Source: Acidobacteriota bacterium (GTDB lineage Bacteria; Acidobacteriota; Polarisedimenticolia; JACPZX01). From it: a stretch of DNA of 64,000 nt. The notes under the pieces are model-generated. The model was not told the origin of the DNA. It searched no databases and worked only from the letters and a program-made list of their open reading frames with translations. Position numbers and translations under genes: made by a program. Below are positions 24,172 to 35,570 of this stretch, piece after piece (within the stretch, counting starts at the first letter, position 1; each line of letters begins with the position of its first letter). The stretch spans positions 29,116-93,115 of the forward strand of contig JACPZX010000046.1 of assembly GCA_016195325.1 (NCBI GenBank), in the 5' to 3' direction.

Positions 24172-24680
24172 AATGCCCCTTCTGCGGCCACCTGCAGGAC
24201 AAGGTGGTCGATTCCCGCGAGGGGAAGGAGGGGTTGACGATCCGGAGGCGCCGCCAGTGCCTCAAGTGCAATCGGCGGTTCACGTCGTACGAGCGCATCG
24301 ACGAGCCCAACCTGAGGCTGGTGAAGAAGGACGGGCGCCGCGAGGCGTTCGACCGCGAGAAGCTGATGGCGGGCCTGCACACGTCCTGCAAGAAGCGCCC
24401 GGTGGCGGTCAAGGATCTCGAGGACATCTGCAACGAGGTCGAGGCACGGCTGCAGGAGAGCCCCGACAAGGAGCTGCCGACGACCAAGGTCGGCGCGTTC
24501 GTCATGCAGAGGCTGAAGGAGCTGGACAAGGTGGCGTATGTCCGGTTCGCGTCGGTCTACCGCCAGTTCGAGGACGTCACGGATTTCCTCGACGAGCTCA
24601 AGACGCTCATGGAGCTCAAGAAGGTCGACGACGCCGCCGAGAAAGAGAAAGAGAAGGAAGGGGCGCGCGGCGACGGCTGA
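24168..24680 (+). CDS. nrdR: Transcriptional repressor NrdR
   Basis: A 170-residue regulator of ribonucleotide reductase genes. The zinc ribbon uses Cys3, Cys6, Cys31 and Cys34 (MKCPFC ... CLKC), and the ATP-cone domain covers about residues 48-138 (LVKKDGRREAFDREKLMAGL). NrdR binds ATP or dATP and represses nrd operons at NrdR boxes. The charged C-terminal tail (Lys/Glu repeats) is longer than usual. It overlaps the flippase-like gene by 4 bases. No ribonucleotide reductase gene is in the window. Confidence 0.96.
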   Translation: MKCPFCGHLQDKVVDSREGKEGLTIRRRRQCLKCNRRFTSYERIDEPNLRLVKKDGRREAFDREKLMAGLHTSCKKRPVAVKDLEDICNEVEARLQESPDKELPTTKVGAFVMQRLKELDKVAYVRFASVYRQFEDVTDFLDELKTLMELKKVDDAAEKEKEKEGARGDG

Positions 24681-24761
24681 CGCGCGGCGCCTTGCGCGCC
24701 CGCCGGGTGGCCACCATACTTCGCCGCACGCAGGCCCCGTCTCGATTCCGGGAGGCTCCAC

Positions 24762-25223
24762 ATGGATGGGAACTTCGGCCACTTCCTCGAGCTCGCGCGC
24801 ATCCAGAGCGAGGTCAACAAGCTCTTCGACGTCCTGCTCGAGACGCGCGGGGCCGAGGGCGACGGCGCGCAGCGATGGCTTCCCAACGTCGACATCTGCG
24901 AGACCGAGGATCGCCTGGTCGTGAAGTGCGAGGTGCCGGGGGTCTGCCTCGACAACTTGCGCCTCGTGGCGCAGGGGGACGCGCTCGTGATCTCCGGCGA
25001 CAAGGCGCCCACGCGCCCCGAGGCGCGCGCGAAGTTTCACTGCATGGAGCGCGCGTACGGCGCGTTCCGCCGCGTGGTGCATCTCCCGCAGCAGGTCAAC
25101 ACGCGCGGCGCCGAGGCTTCGCTGAACCACGGGGTGCTGGTCGTGCTCTTCCCCAAGGTGTCGAACCGCCGGGGCGAGGAAGTCGTGATCAAGATCCAGG
25201 AGGAGACTGCCGGTGCCGCCTGA
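24762..25223 (+). CDS. Small heat shock protein, Hsp20/alpha-crystallin family
   Basis: A 153-residue ATP-independent chaperone. The alpha-crystallin domain runs from about residue 42 to 140 (PNVDICETEDRLVVKCEVPGV, then RAYGAFRRVVHLP and the NGVL-like NHGVLVVLFPK near the end). The N-terminal arm is short and the C-terminal extension lacks a clear I-x-I motif. Ribosome site GGGAGG precedes ATG 24762. Its end overlaps the Lon start by 11 bases, so the holdase and the protease are made from one message, a sensible stress pair. Confidence 0.93.
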   Translation: MDGNFGHFLELARIQSEVNKLFDVLLETRGAEGDGAQRWLPNVDICETEDRLVVKCEVPGVCLDNLRLVAQGDALVISGDKAPTRPEARAKFHCMERAYGAFRRVVHLPQQVNTRGAEASLNHGVLVVLFPKVSNRRGEEVVIKIQEETAGAA

Positions 25224-27699
25224 GACCATGAAGCCCGAGGAAAACGTCAAGATTCCGGATCGCCTGCCGGTCCTCCCCCTCCGGGGACTCGTCGTCTACC
25301 CGTTCATCATCATGCCGTTGTCGGTCAGCCGGCAGCGCTCGATCGCGGCGGTCGACCACGCCCTCGCGGGGAACCGCATGGTCCTGCTGCTCGCCCAGCG
25401 CGACAAGGACGAGGACGATCCGAAGTCGAAGGATCACTACAAGACGGGCACCGTCGGCGTCATCATGCGGATGCTCAAGCTTCCCGACAACCGCGTCCGC
25501 GTCCTCGTCCAGGGGGTGGCGCGCGCGAAGGTCCAGGAGTTCGTCGACGGCAAGACCTTCGCCGAGGCCGTGATCACGCGCGTCGACGAGTCCCACGCGG
25601 GATCGGCGGGGCTCGAGCAGGAAGCGCTGATGCGGGCCGTGAAGCGCTCGCTCGAGAAGAGCGTCAACCTCGGGAAGGCGATCTCCTCCGAGGTGATGGT
25701 CGTCGCGACCAACCTCGAGTCGCCGGGCCGCCTCGCCGACCTCGTCGCGTCGAACCTCGATCTCAAGATCGAGGACGCGCAGGACGTGCTCGAGACGGTC
25801 GATCCCGCCAAGCGACTCCGCAAGGTCCACGATCTCCTCAACAAGGAGGCGGAGCTGCTGCAGATGCAGCAGGAGATCAACACGCACACCCGCGAGGAGA
25901 TCGACAAGTCGCAGAAGGAGTACTTCCTCAGGCAGCAGATGAAGGCGATCCAGCAGGAGCTCGGCGAGGGAAACGAGCTCGCCGAGGAGATCGAGGCGCT
26001 CCGGACGAAGGCGCGCAAGGCGAAGATGCCGGAGAAGGTCGCCGAGGAGTTCGACCGGCAGCTCGGCAAGCTCGAGAGGATGCATCCCGACGCGGCCGAG
26101 ACGGCGACGCTCCGCAACTACCTCGACTGGATGGTCGAGGTCCCGTGGAGCAAGGAGACCAAGGACAACCTCGACATCCGGAAGGCGCATTCCATACTCG
26201 ACGACGACCACTTCGGCCTCGACAAGGTCAAGGACCGCATCCTCGAGTACCTGAGCGTGCGGAAGCTCAAGAAGAAGATGAAGGGGCCCATCCTCTGCTT
26301 CGTCGGGCCACCGGGGGTCGGCAAGACGTCGCTCGGCCGATCGATCGCCAGGGCGCTCGGGCGAACCTTCGTGCGCATCTCGCTCGGCGGCGTCCGGGAC
26401 GAGGCGGAGGTCCGCGGTCACCGGCGCACGTACGTCGGCGCGATGCCCGGCCGGATCATCCAGGGGATGCACCAGGCCGGCGTCACGAACCCCGTGTTCA
26501 TGCTCGACGAGGTCGACAAGCTCGGAGCGGACTACCGCGGCGATCCGTCCTCGGCCCTCCTCGAGGTGCTCGACCCCGAGCAGAACTTCTCGTTCCGCGA
26601 TCACTACCTCGGAGTGCCGTACGATCTGAGCAACGTGATGTTCATCGCGACGGCGAACCTGCTCGACCCGATCCACCCCGCCTTCCGCGATCGGATGGAG
26701 ATCATCCAGCTCTCGGGGTACACCGAGGAGGAGAAGCTCGAGATCTGCCGCCGGCACCTCGTGCCGAAGCAGGTGAAGGAGAACGGCCTGAGGCCGGCGC
26801 TCGTCGAGTTCGCGGACGAAGGGGTGCGCCGGATCATCGGCGGATACACGCGCGAGGCCGGGCTCCGCAACCTGGAGCGCGAGATCGCCTCCGTCTGCCG
26901 GAAGGTGGCGCGCGGCGTCGCGGAAGGGGACTCGAAGAAGGTTCGCATCAACCCGGCGCTGGTCGAGAAGTACCTGGGCGCGCCGCAGGTCCTCCCCGAG
27001 GAGAGCCTCAAGGAGGATCGCGTCGGCGTCGCCACCGGCCTCGCCTGGACGCCGAGCGGCGGAGACATCCTCTTCATCGAGGCGGGGATCATGCCCGGGC
27101 GCGGGTCGCTGACTCTCACGGGCCAGCTCGGAGACGTCATGAAGGAGTCGGCCCAGGCGGCGCTCACGTACGCGAGGGCGCGCGCCGAATCGCTCGGTAT
27201 CTCGGCGAAATTCTTCGCGACCCACGACATCCACGTGCACGTTCCGGAGGGGGCCATTCCCAAGGACGGCCCGTCGGCGGGGATCACGATGGCCACGTCG
27301 ATGATCTCGGCGTTCACCGGCCGGCCGGTGCGGCGCAACGTCGCGATGACCGGAGAGATCACGCTGCGCGGGAACGTCCTGCCGATCGGCGGCGTGAAGG
27401 AGAAGATCCTCGCGGCGCGCCGCGCGGGGATCACGACGGTGATCATGCCCGAGCTGAACCGGAGAAACCTCGAAGATCTGCCCGAGTACGTCGTGAAGGG
27501 GATGAAGTTCGTCTTCGTCGGCGACGTCGTCGAGGTCTTCCGCGTCGCGCTCACCGACGCGAAGCCGGGCGGCCGCTCCTCGCGGGGGGGCGTGGGGCGC
27601 CCCGTGCGGGGCTCGGGACGCGCCCGCCGCCCCGCGCGGCCGGCGGCGGCCCTCGGCAGCCGGAGCACCAGAACGGATCCGCGCGCCGCCCGATCCTGA
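25213..27699 (+). CDS. lon: ATP-dependent protease Lon (LonA)
   Basis: An 828-residue LonA: the N-terminal substrate domain (about 15-215), AAA+ domain with Walker A GPPGVGKT at 365-372 and Walker B FMLDEVDK, and the C-terminal protease with catalytic Ser688 (KDGPSAG) and Lys731 (VKEK). It degrades misfolded and regulatory proteins in the cytosol. Start GTG 25213 overlaps hsp20; the ATG at 25228 is an equally possible start, only 5 codons later. The final 45 residues after the protease domain are Gly/Arg-rich and unusual for Lon, perhaps a nucleic-acid-binding tail. Confidence 0.97.
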   Translation: MPPETMKPEENVKIPDRLPVLPLRGLVVYPFIIMPLSVSRQRSIAAVDHALAGNRMVLLLAQRDKDEDDPKSKDHYKTGTVGVIMRMLKLPDNRVRVLVQGVARAKVQEFVDGKTFAEAVITRVDESHAGSAGLEQEALMRAVKRSLEKSVNLGKAISSEVMVVATNLESPGRLADLVASNLDLKIEDAQDVLETVDPAKRLRKVHDLLNKEAELLQMQQEINTHTREEIDKSQKEYFLRQQMKAIQQELGEGNELAEEIEALRTKARKAKMPEKVAEEFDRQLGKLERMHPDAAETATLRNYLDWMVEVPWSKETKDNLDIRKAHSILDDDHFGLDKVKDRILEYLSVRKLKKKMKGPILCFVGPPGVGKTSLGRSIARALGRTFVRISLGGVRDEAEVRGHRRTYVGAMPGRIIQGMHQAGVTNPVFMLDEVDKLGADYRGDPSSALLEVLDPEQNFSFRDHYLGVPYDLSNVMFIATANLLDPIHPAFRDRMEIIQLSGYTEEEKLEICRRHLVPKQVKENGLRPALVEFADEGVRRIIGGYTREAGLRNLEREIASVCRKVARGVAEGDSKKVRINPALVEKYLGAPQVLPEESLKEDRVGVATGLAWTPSGGDILFIEAGIMPGRGSLTLTGQLGDVMKESAQAALTYARARAESLGISAKFFATHDIHVHVPEGAIPKDGPSAGITMATSMISAFTGRPVRRNVAMTGEITLRGNVLPIGGVKEKILAARRAGITTVIMPELNRRNLEDLPEYVVKGMKFVFVGDVVEVFRVALTDAKPGGRSSRGGVGRPVRGSGRARRPARPAAALGSRSTRTDPRAARS

Positions 27700-27778
27700 C
27701 CCGCGGGTATACTCCGCCCCGCCGCCGAGGCACGGCGCGATCCCCGCGCCGTCGACACGAGGCGGCGCGGGAGGTGGA

Positions 27779-28834
27779 GTGGATCTATCGAGGCTCGGCG
27801 AGGCCGGCTTCGTCGACGCGCTCGTCCGCAGGCACCGCCGCGCGTTCCTCCCGCCGCCCCACGGCCCCGGCGACGATGCCGCGGTGCTCGGGCGCTCCCT
27901 CGTCACGACCGACGCCCTCATAGAGGACGTCCACTTCCGCGCGACCGAGCCGCCCTTCCTCATCGGGCGCAAGTCCCTCGCCGTGAATCTGAGCGACATC
28001 GCGGCCATGGGCGGCAGGCCCGAGGCCTTCGTCGTCGCGCTCGGCCTTCCCTCCGGCCTGCCCGCGCGCTTCCTCCGCGCTCTCGTCGATGGGCTCGCCG
28101 ACGGTGCGGCCGAGGCCGGCGTCCGTTGGATCGGAGGCGACACGGTGCGCTCCCCCCGCGGCGTCGTGATCGCGATCACGGCGATCGGAAGGCGCGGGAG
28201 GAGGATCCTGACGCGCCAGGGAGCGAGGCCCGGCGATGGCGTCTACGTGTCCGGGCCGCTCGGCGCCTCGGCCGCCGGGCGGCTGCTGCTCGAGGCGGGC
28301 TTCTCGTGGAATCCGGCGGGGGCCGCCGGGCCGCCGGGGCGGCGGATCGATCCCGCGGCGCGCCGGGAGGCGGCGGAGCTGCTCCGCGCGCACCTCGATC
28401 CCAGGCCGCGACTGGCGGCCGGGTGGTTTCTCGCGTCGAAGGGCGTCGCCTCGGCCGCGACGGATCTGAGCGACGGCCTCTCCGTCGATCTCCGCCGGCT
28501 GTGCCACGCGAGCGGGGTCGGCGCGAGGATCGAGCGCGAGGCGATTCCCGTCTCCCAGGCGACCCGGGCGTGGGCGAGACGGCGCCGGCGCGACGCGCTC
28601 GATCTGGCCCTGCACGGCGGGGAGGACTACGAGCTCCTCTTCACGGTGCCGAGGAGGCGGGAGCCGCTCCTCGCCCGTTGGCCGAAAGACTCCGGGGCGG
28701 GCCCACTGCTCATCGGCAGAATCACCGCGCGGCGCCAAGGGCTCCGCATCGCCCGCCCCGACGGCCGCACCGAGCCGATCCCGCCCCTGGGATACGACCC
28801 CTTCCGCCCGGGGCGTCGCGTTGACACCCCCTAA
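27779..28834 (+). CDS. thiL: Thiamine-monophosphate kinase ThiL
   Basis: A 351-residue ATP-dependent kinase converting thiamine phosphate to thiamine pyrophosphate. Family motifs are present: GDDAAVL near residue 28-34, TTDALIEDVHF at 43-53, KSLAVNLSDIAAMGGRPE at 64-81, and ATDLSDGLSVDL near 232-243, with HGGEDYELLFTVP late. Start GTG 27779 is preceded by GGGAGGTGGA. It is longer than E. coli ThiL because of a Pro/Arg-rich insertion around residues 180-200. The ECF sigma operon promoter lies over its last codons. A possible -10 (TATACT, 27708-27713) precedes it. Confidence 0.93.
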   Translation: MDLSRLGEAGFVDALVRRHRRAFLPPPHGPGDDAAVLGRSLVTTDALIEDVHFRATEPPFLIGRKSLAVNLSDIAAMGGRPEAFVVALGLPSGLPARFLRALVDGLADGAAEAGVRWIGGDTVRSPRGVVIAITAIGRRGRRILTRQGARPGDGVYVSGPLGASAAGRLLLEAGFSWNPAGAAGPPGRRIDPAARREAAELLRAHLDPRPRLAAGWFLASKGVASAATDLSDGLSVDLRRLCHASGVGARIEREAIPVSQATRAWARRRRRDALDLALHGGEDYELLFTVPRRREPLLARWPKDSGAGPLLIGRITARRQGLRIARPDGRTEPIPPLGYDPFRPGRRVDTP

Positions 28835-28849
28835 GTCACTGCATAAATT
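28821..28849 (+). promoter_or_regulatory. Near-consensus sigma-70 promoter leading the ECF sigma/pilus block
   Basis: TTGACA (28821-28826), exactly 17 bases, then TAAATT (28844-28849), overlapping the thiL stop. The region after it is unusually AT-rich for this genome. Predicted start near 28856, about 104 bases before the sigma factor ATG. Because it is a sigma-70 rather than an ECF-type promoter, first expression of the locus seems to use the housekeeping sigma factor. Confidence 0.65.
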
Positions 28850-28959
28850 GAGGATTTCTTGAGTTCGACACGGGGTCGAAGATCGCCTAGACGGCGCGGG
28901 CGCGAGGTTCGTATGAGGTGTGCACGCCGAACGATCTCCTCGCGGCGCGGGTATTCGGG

Positions 28960-29538
28960 ATGAGCGACGAGAGAGCGCTCATCCGCCGCGTGAAGCAGCG
29001 GGACGAAGGCGCGCTCGCCGAGCTGATCGAGCTCAAGCGCCAGAGAGTCTTCCGGATCGCCCTCAACATCGTCGGGAGCGAGGATGACGCGAAGGACATC
29101 TCACAGCTCGCGTTCGTCAGGCTCTGGGGATCCATCCAGCATTTCGACGAATCGGGCCGCTTCGACCCCTGGTTCTTCAGGATCGTCGTCAACCTCAGTC
29201 TCGACCACTACCGCCGAGTCCGCCGCGGCCACGAGATCACGGGCGCGGATCTCGACGCCATCCAGGGAGAGCCGCTCCCGGGCGCGATGCCCACGGTGCA
29301 GGACGCCGCGATCCACCGGGCCGACGTCCGCCGCGTATGGTCCGAGGCCGCTCGAAGGCTCTCCGCGGCCCAGCGCGCGGTCTTCTCCCTGCGCGAGATC
29401 GAGGGGATGCCTGCGGAGGAGATCGCGCGGATCATGGGGATCCGCGCCTCGACCGTCCGGAACCACCTGCTCCAGGCGCGGCGCGTCCTCCAGGAGTATC
29501 TCCGCCGGCGGTATCCGGAGATCGCCCGCGGGCGCTGA
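28960..29538 (+). CDS. ECF-type RNA polymerase sigma factor (RpoE-like)
   Basis: A 192-residue sigma factor. Region 2 is at about residues 22-90 (QLAFVRLWGSIQHFDESGRFDPWFFRIVVNLSLDHYRR) and region 4 at about 130-182 (LSAAQRAVFSLREIEGMPAEEIARIMGIRASTVRNHLLQARRVL is the pattern, with the helix-turn-helix in the second half). ATG 28960 gives the usual MSDERALI start; a GTG at 28918 would add 14 residues. An anti-sigma factor follows 24 bases later, then the pilus/secretion genes, so it is the likely cis regulator of this locus. Confidence 0.93.
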   Translation: MSDERALIRRVKQRDEGALAELIELKRQRVFRIALNIVGSEDDAKDISQLAFVRLWGSIQHFDESGRFDPWFFRIVVNLSLDHYRRVRRGHEITGADLDAIQGEPLPGAMPTVQDAAIHRADVRRVWSEAARRLSAAQRAVFSLREIEGMPAEEIARIMGIRASTVRNHLLQARRVLQEYLRRRYPEIARGR

Positions 29539-29562
29539 GCCGGGCCCGCGCGAGGCGGCACC

Positions 29563-30132
29563 ATGACCGCCCCCCGCGAGATCTTCGACTGCGAGAGGGT
29601 GAGGGCCTTCCTCGAGTCGTACCTCGAGGGACAGGTCCCGCCCCCCGAGCGCCGCGCGATGCGCCTCCACATCCACGCGTGCGAGGCCTGCCGCTCCCGC
29701 GTCATCGCGCGCGATCCTCTCCAGATGTTCGCGCCGCTCGCCGACGAGGAGCGACCGGACGAGTTCTGGGCCGGTTTCTGGCCCGCGGTTCGCGCCGACA
29801 TCCACGCCGCCGAAGCGGAGGCGCGATCGTGGCGCGCTCGGCTCCTCAGGCCCGCCATCGCGTGGAGCGCGGCGGCCGCCCTCCTGGTGGTCGCGGCCGT
29901 CGCGGTCGTGAGGCCGTGGCGCGCAACGCCCGCCTCCCGCGATTTTCGCGAAGCGGCCGCCCCCGACTGGCGCCGGGTCCTGCCGAGCGCCGGGCAGCCC
30001 GGGGAGCCGGTCCCCGCGACGCTCGAGGACGTCCGCTCCCCCTCCGCGCGCGTCCTGACGATGAAGGTCTATGGCCGCGACGAGGCCGTCACCGAGGTCG
30101 TGCTGATCGTCGACGAAGGGATCAACCTGTGA
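29563..30132 (+). CDS. Membrane-anchored zinc-finger anti-sigma factor
   Basis: A 189-residue single-pass protein. The N-terminal cytosolic domain has the zinc-binding HxxxCxxC of anti-sigma factors (His37-x3-Cys41-x2-Cys44, in HIHACEAC), preceded by the Cys at residue 10 as a further ligand. One membrane span lies at about 103-122 and a periplasmic domain of about 65 residues follows. Such proteins hold their cognate ECF sigma factor at the membrane until a signal releases it. Position directly after the sigma gene supports the pairing. It overlaps the next gene by GTGA. Confidence 0.85.
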   Translation: MTAPREIFDCERVRAFLESYLEGQVPPPERRAMRLHIHACEACRSRVIARDPLQMFAPLADEERPDEFWAGFWPAVRADIHAAEAEARSWRARLLRPAIAWSAAAALLVVAAVAVVRPWRATPASRDFREAAAPDWRRVLPSAGQPGEPVPATLEDVRSPSARVLTMKVYGRDEAVTEVVLIVDEGINL

Positions 30133-30869
30133 CGCCGCGGTTCCGCGCCCGCGTGGCCGCGGCCGCCGCGCTCGTCCTCGCGACGCTGTCGATGGCGGCC
30201 GGCGCCGCGCCCGACGAGCAGCTCACCACACGCCTCTTCTCCATCCGTTTCAAGCCGGTCGAGGACGTCGTCCTCCTGATCGAGCCGGCCATCGGCGACG
30301 GCGGGTCGTACACCGTCCAGCCGAGGCTCCGGGCCGTCACCGTCCGGGACACGCCCGCGAATCTCGCGCGCATCGGCGACCTCATCGCCGGGTTCGATCA
30401 GCCGCCCCGCTCCGTGCGCCTCGTCATCCAGGTGCTGAGGGCGACGCAGGCGGATCCCGCCGCCACGCGCCGCGGCGAGGATCTGTCGGGGGTCCCGTCG
30501 CTCCTTCGCGACGTCACGAAGTGGAGCGAGGTCTCCGTGCTCGGGAGCGCGTCCATGGTCGGCGTGGAGGGGGCGCAGTCGACGCTCAGCATCGGCGAGG
30601 AGTTCCGAGTGCGCTTCCGCGTGGACACCGTCGCGGATCGCCAGGGGATCGTGAAGTTCGATCGCTTCGCGCTCGATCGGCTGGTCCGCGATCCGGGGTC
30701 GGCCTCGCCCCGGGCCGTTCCCATCTGGGACACGGTGGTCAACCTGAGGAACAACCAGCAGCTCCTTCTGGGCGCCACGAGCAGCCAGGAGAGCCGGCGC
30801 GCCGTGTTCCTGTCCGTCACCGCCACGATCGAGCCGGCCGGCCCCGTCCGTCCGGCCGAAGAGCCCTGA
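30129..30869 (+). CDS. Compact secretin-like periplasmic protein (N1-type domain)
   Basis: A 246-residue exported protein with a signal peptide (cleaved about residue 26, GAA). The mature part begins with a secretin_N-like fold (FSIRFKPVEDVVLLIEPAIGDGGSYTVQPRLRAVTVRDTPANLARI...FDQPPRSV, about residues 35-95) and ends with a short segment like the end of a secretin (NLRNNQQLLLGATSSQESRRAVFLSVTATIE). The whole length is far below that of a pore-forming secretin, so it lacks most of the beta-barrel. It may cap or assist PilQ. Start GTG 30129 overlaps the anti-sigma stop. Function is inference. Confidence 0.75.
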   Translation: MTPRFRARVAAAAALVLATLSMAAGAAPDEQLTTRLFSIRFKPVEDVVLLIEPAIGDGGSYTVQPRLRAVTVRDTPANLARIGDLIAGFDQPPRSVRLVIQVLRATQADPAATRRGEDLSGVPSLLRDVTKWSEVSVLGSASMVGVEGAQSTLSIGEEFRVRFRVDTVADRQGIVKFDRFALDRLVRDPGSASPRAVPIWDTVVNLRNNQQLLLGATSSQESRRAVFLSVTATIEPAGPVRPAEEP

Positions 30870-30879
30870 GGGAGACGCC

Positions 30880-32097
30880 GTGGCGGAGTACGTGTGCAAG
30901 GTCGGGACGCCGGGAGGCCAGATCCTCGAGCAGGTCTACGCCGCCGAGACGGAGGACACGCTCCGCAAGGATTTCGAGGCGCGCGACTACTTCGTCTACT
31001 GGATCCGCAAGAAGAGCGGCCTCGCGTCGCTTCTCGACTTCAGCGCCCTGAAGAAGCGGCGGATCTCGTCGAAGGAGTTCCTGATCTTCAACCAGGAGCT
31101 GGCGTCGCTCATCCAGGCGGGGCTCCCCATCGTCACCAGCCTCGAGATCCTGATGGAGCGGCGCAAGAACCTCGTCTTCAAGCGCGCCCTCGCGGACATC
31201 CGCGACCAGGTGAAGGCCGGGGCCTCCCTCTCCGATGCCTTCGAGTCGCAGGGGGGCCTCTTCCCGAAGATCTACGCCTCGAGCCTGGCCTCCGGGGAGC
31301 GCTCGGGGGAGGTGGCGACGGTCCTCCGCCGCTACATCGCCTACACCAAGACGATCCTCGCGATTCGCAAGAAGGTGGTCTCGGCGCTCATCTACCCGGC
31401 CATCCTCCTGGTGATGGCGTTCGGCCTCGTCATCCTGCTGCTCACGTACATCCTGCCGAAGTTCCGCGAGTTCTACTCGGACATGGGGACCGAGCTGCCG
31501 CTCATCACGCGCATGCTCGTGGGCGCGTCGGGGCTCGTCCGGGACAACATCCTCATCTGGGTCCCCGTGACCCTCCTCACGATCGTGGGCGTCAGCACGT
31601 GGGTGCGGACGCCGTTCGGGGCGCTGAAGCTCGACACGTGGAAGCTGAAGGTCCCGCTCCTGGGCGGCATCTGGCACCGGTACGCCATCTCGCGCTTCAC
31701 CCGGACGCTGGCGACGCTGACGTCGGGCGGCATCCCGCTGGTGATCAGCCTCGACATCTCGGCGCGCGCGATCGGCAACCGCATCTTCGAGCGGCGCATC
31801 CTCGAGGTGAGCCAGAAGGTCCGGGAGGGAGGGTCGCTCTGGGAGTCCCTCGAGCAGACCGGCATCATGACCGACATGTCGGTCGAGATGATCAAGGTGG
31901 GCGAGTCGACGGGCGCCCTCGAGGACATGCTGTCGAACGTCGCCAACTTCTACGACGAGGAGATCGACAACAATCTCGCGACGCTCGTCGCGCTCATGGA
32001 GCCGGCGATGCTGATCTTCATGGGAGGCGTGATCGCGACGATGCTCCTCGCGATCTACCTCCCGCTGATCCGTTCGTACACGTCGTCGCAGTACTGA
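30880..32097 (+). CDS. pilC: Type IV pilus/type II secretion inner-membrane platform protein PilC/GspF
   Basis: A 405-residue platform protein with two GspF domains (about 70-190 and 275-395), each with the family pattern FNQELASLIQAGLPIV and FTRTLATLTSGGIPLV, and three membrane segments (about 165-195, 215-240, 370-395). It anchors the assembly ATPase and feeds pilins into the growing fibre. Start GTG 30880, 10 bases after the preceding stop. PilB follows 33 bases downstream. Confidence 0.94.
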   Translation: MAEYVCKVGTPGGQILEQVYAAETEDTLRKDFEARDYFVYWIRKKSGLASLLDFSALKKRRISSKEFLIFNQELASLIQAGLPIVTSLEILMERRKNLVFKRALADIRDQVKAGASLSDAFESQGGLFPKIYASSLASGERSGEVATVLRRYIAYTKTILAIRKKVVSALIYPAILLVMAFGLVILLLTYILPKFREFYSDMGTELPLITRMLVGASGLVRDNILIWVPVTLLTIVGVSTWVRTPFGALKLDTWKLKVPLLGGIWHRYAISRFTRTLATLTSGGIPLVISLDISARAIGNRIFERRILEVSQKVREGGSLWESLEQTGIMTDMSVEMIKVGESTGALEDMLSNVANFYDEEIDNNLATLVALMEPAMLIFMGGVIATMLLAIYLPLIRSYTSSQY

Positions 32098-32130
32098 AGG
32101 CCGGGTGCCGGGAAGGACGGGAAGGTCGCT

Positions 32131-33810
<1,680 letters not shown>

Positions 33811-33819
33811 GAGATTCGC

Positions 33820-34875
33820 TTGGCCTTCTCGTTGCGGCTTCCGGGGCGACTGCAGCTTCCCGCGTGGATGCGGGGGCCCGCGATCCGCCGCCCGACGTGG
33901 GGCTGGCTCACGCCGAAGTACCCCCCCGTCGCGTTCGAGCTGGACACGCGGAGCCTGTCGATGGTGCGGATCGGGAGGCGGAAGCAGGAGCGGTACCTGG
34001 CGTCGTTCGACGTCGAGGAGGTCCCGCCGGATCTGATCGAGATCGACTTCATGAAGGCCCGGCTCACCTCGCCGGAGCGTTACCGGGCCATCGTCGAGAA
34101 GCTCGTCCTCAAGGAGCCGGTGAAGTTCCGGAGCGCGTCCCTCGTCATCCCGGACAACTACGCGCGCGTGTCCATCCTGCCGTTCGAGTCGATTCCGGGG
34201 AGCCGCCGGGACACTCTCGATCTCATCCGCTACCGGACCAAGAAGGCGGTTCCATTCAAGGTCGAGGACGCGGCGCTCGACTACCAGATCCTGAAGGCTC
34301 CCGGCGGGCAGATCAGCGTGCTGGCGGTGATGACGCCGCGCTCCGTGATCGAGGAGTTCGAGTCGGTCTTCAGGAGCTTCGGCATCGAGATCGGGCTTGT
34401 CGAGCTGAGCACCTTCAGCCTGCTGAACCTCTACCAGCCGGTCCTCGCGAAGGAGATAGCTCCGGGAAGCGAGTTCCTCATCGCCAACGTGAGCGGCACC
34501 TACTTCTCGTTCGCCATCTTCCGGGGCGACAGCCTGGTCTTCTTCCGGTGCAAGGCGTTCGCGGTGGGGCTCGACGACGACGGAGGCGAGGGATCGCTCA
34601 GGCTGCTGAAGAGGGAGCTGCAGACGTCGCTCCTGTACTACCGCGACAAGGTCGAGGGGAAGGGGCTCGCCTGCGCCTATCTCCGCGTCACCGACCTCGA
34701 CCGCGCCGCGGTCTCCGAGGTCTTCTCGTCCGCGACGGACGTCGCACGCGTGGCCATGATCGATCCCGCGCGCATCCTCAGCGTGAACGGGCGCGTCTCG
34801 GGGGAGCACGGAGAGCGGACGCTGCAGCGGCTGCTTCCCGCGATCGGCGCGGCCGCCGGGAGGACGGCGTCGTGA
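33820..34875 (+). CDS. pilM: Pilus assembly protein PilM (actin-like)
   Basis: A 351-residue cytosolic actin-like ATPase-fold protein that binds PilN and links the inner-membrane complex to PilB. The pilus-type features include the PPVAFELDTRSLSMVRIG start region (about 42-60), the TKKAVPFKVEDAALDYQ block and a C-terminal SHS2-type core. The TTG start at 33820 is unusual but follows AGGAG 7 bases upstream, and no better start exists. GTGA overlap with pilN. Confidence 0.86.
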   Translation: MAFSLRLPGRLQLPAWMRGPAIRRPTWGWLTPKYPPVAFELDTRSLSMVRIGRRKQERYLASFDVEEVPPDLIEIDFMKARLTSPERYRAIVEKLVLKEPVKFRSASLVIPDNYARVSILPFESIPGSRRDTLDLIRYRTKKAVPFKVEDAALDYQILKAPGGQISVLAVMTPRSVIEEFESVFRSFGIEIGLVELSTFSLLNLYQPVLAKEIAPGSEFLIANVSGTYFSFAIFRGDSLVFFRCKAFAVGLDDDGGEGSLRLLKRELQTSLLYYRDKVEGKGLACAYLRVTDLDRAAVSEVFSSATDVARVAMIDPARILSVNGRVSGEHGERTLQRLLPAIGAAAGRTAS

Positions 34876-35570
34876 TCCGCTTCGGCATCAACCTCGCCAC
34901 GAGGCCGTTCCGCAACAACCTCCTGCACTGGGCCGGCATCATGCTCGCCGCCGTCGCGCTCGCCGCGTTCACGGAGTACAACGCGAGGACGTACAGCCAG
35001 ACGGGGGAGGAGGTCGCGAAGTGGGACGGCATCCGTGAGGATCAGCACGCCGAGTTCGCGCGCCTCTCGACCGAAGTCGTCTCGATGACGCAGACCGTGA
35101 CCAAGCTCGATCTCAAGTCTCTCAACGATCGCAGCTCGTTCGCGAACGGGATCATCCTCAGCCGGCTGTTCTCCTGGAGCGATCTCTTCGATCGGCTCGA
35201 GAAGGTCCAGCCCGAGAACGTGAGGCTCCGGTCGATCCGCCCCGTGATCACCAAGGAGGGGACGGAGGTCAGCCTCGACGCGCTGACCAGGGACTACGAC
35301 AGCCTGCTGCGGTTCGAGGCGTCGCTGCTCGACTCCGACTACTTCAGCTTCGTCTACCCGCTGCAGGAGAGCTCGAAGGAAGGGCAGGGGGAGATTCGCT
35401 TCAACATCGCGTTCGGCTACATCCCCGAGGGGAAGGCGAAGGCGGCGGAGCGGAGGCGCAATCGCGCCGCGCCGGCCGAAGGGGGCGCGGGCGAGCCGGC
35501 CGCCGGCCCGGACCCGAACGCCGCGGCGGGCGCTCCCGACGCCGGGGCCGCCGGGAAGGGGGCGCCGTGA
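34872..35570 (+). CDS. pilN: Pilus assembly protein PilN
   Basis: A 232-residue single-pass membrane protein. The short cytosolic N-terminus with INLATRPFRNN is the PilM-binding motif typical of PilN; a membrane span follows (about 16-37), then a helical and alpha/beta periplasmic domain. The C-terminal 45 residues are low-complexity Ala/Gly/Pro. Start GTG 34872 overlaps pilM; pilO starts within its stop. PilN, PilO and PilP align the inner complex with the secretin. Confidence 0.86.
   Translation: MIRFGINLATRPFRNNLLHWAGIMLAAVALAAFTEYNARTYSQTGEEVAKWDGIREDQHAEFARLSTEVVSMTQTVTKLDLKSLNDRSSFANGIILSRLFSWSDLFDRLEKVQPENVRLRSIRPVITKEGTEVSLDALTRDYDSLLRFEASLLDSDYFSFVYPLQESSKEGQGEIRFNIAFGYIPEGKAKAAERRRNRAAPAEGGAGEPAAGPDPNAAAGAPDAGAAGKGAP

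Noticed and set aside
25189-28179. A 996-codon minus-strand frame across hsp20, lon and thiL
   Set aside because: Shadow of the opposite coding strand; no motif, and lon is unambiguous.
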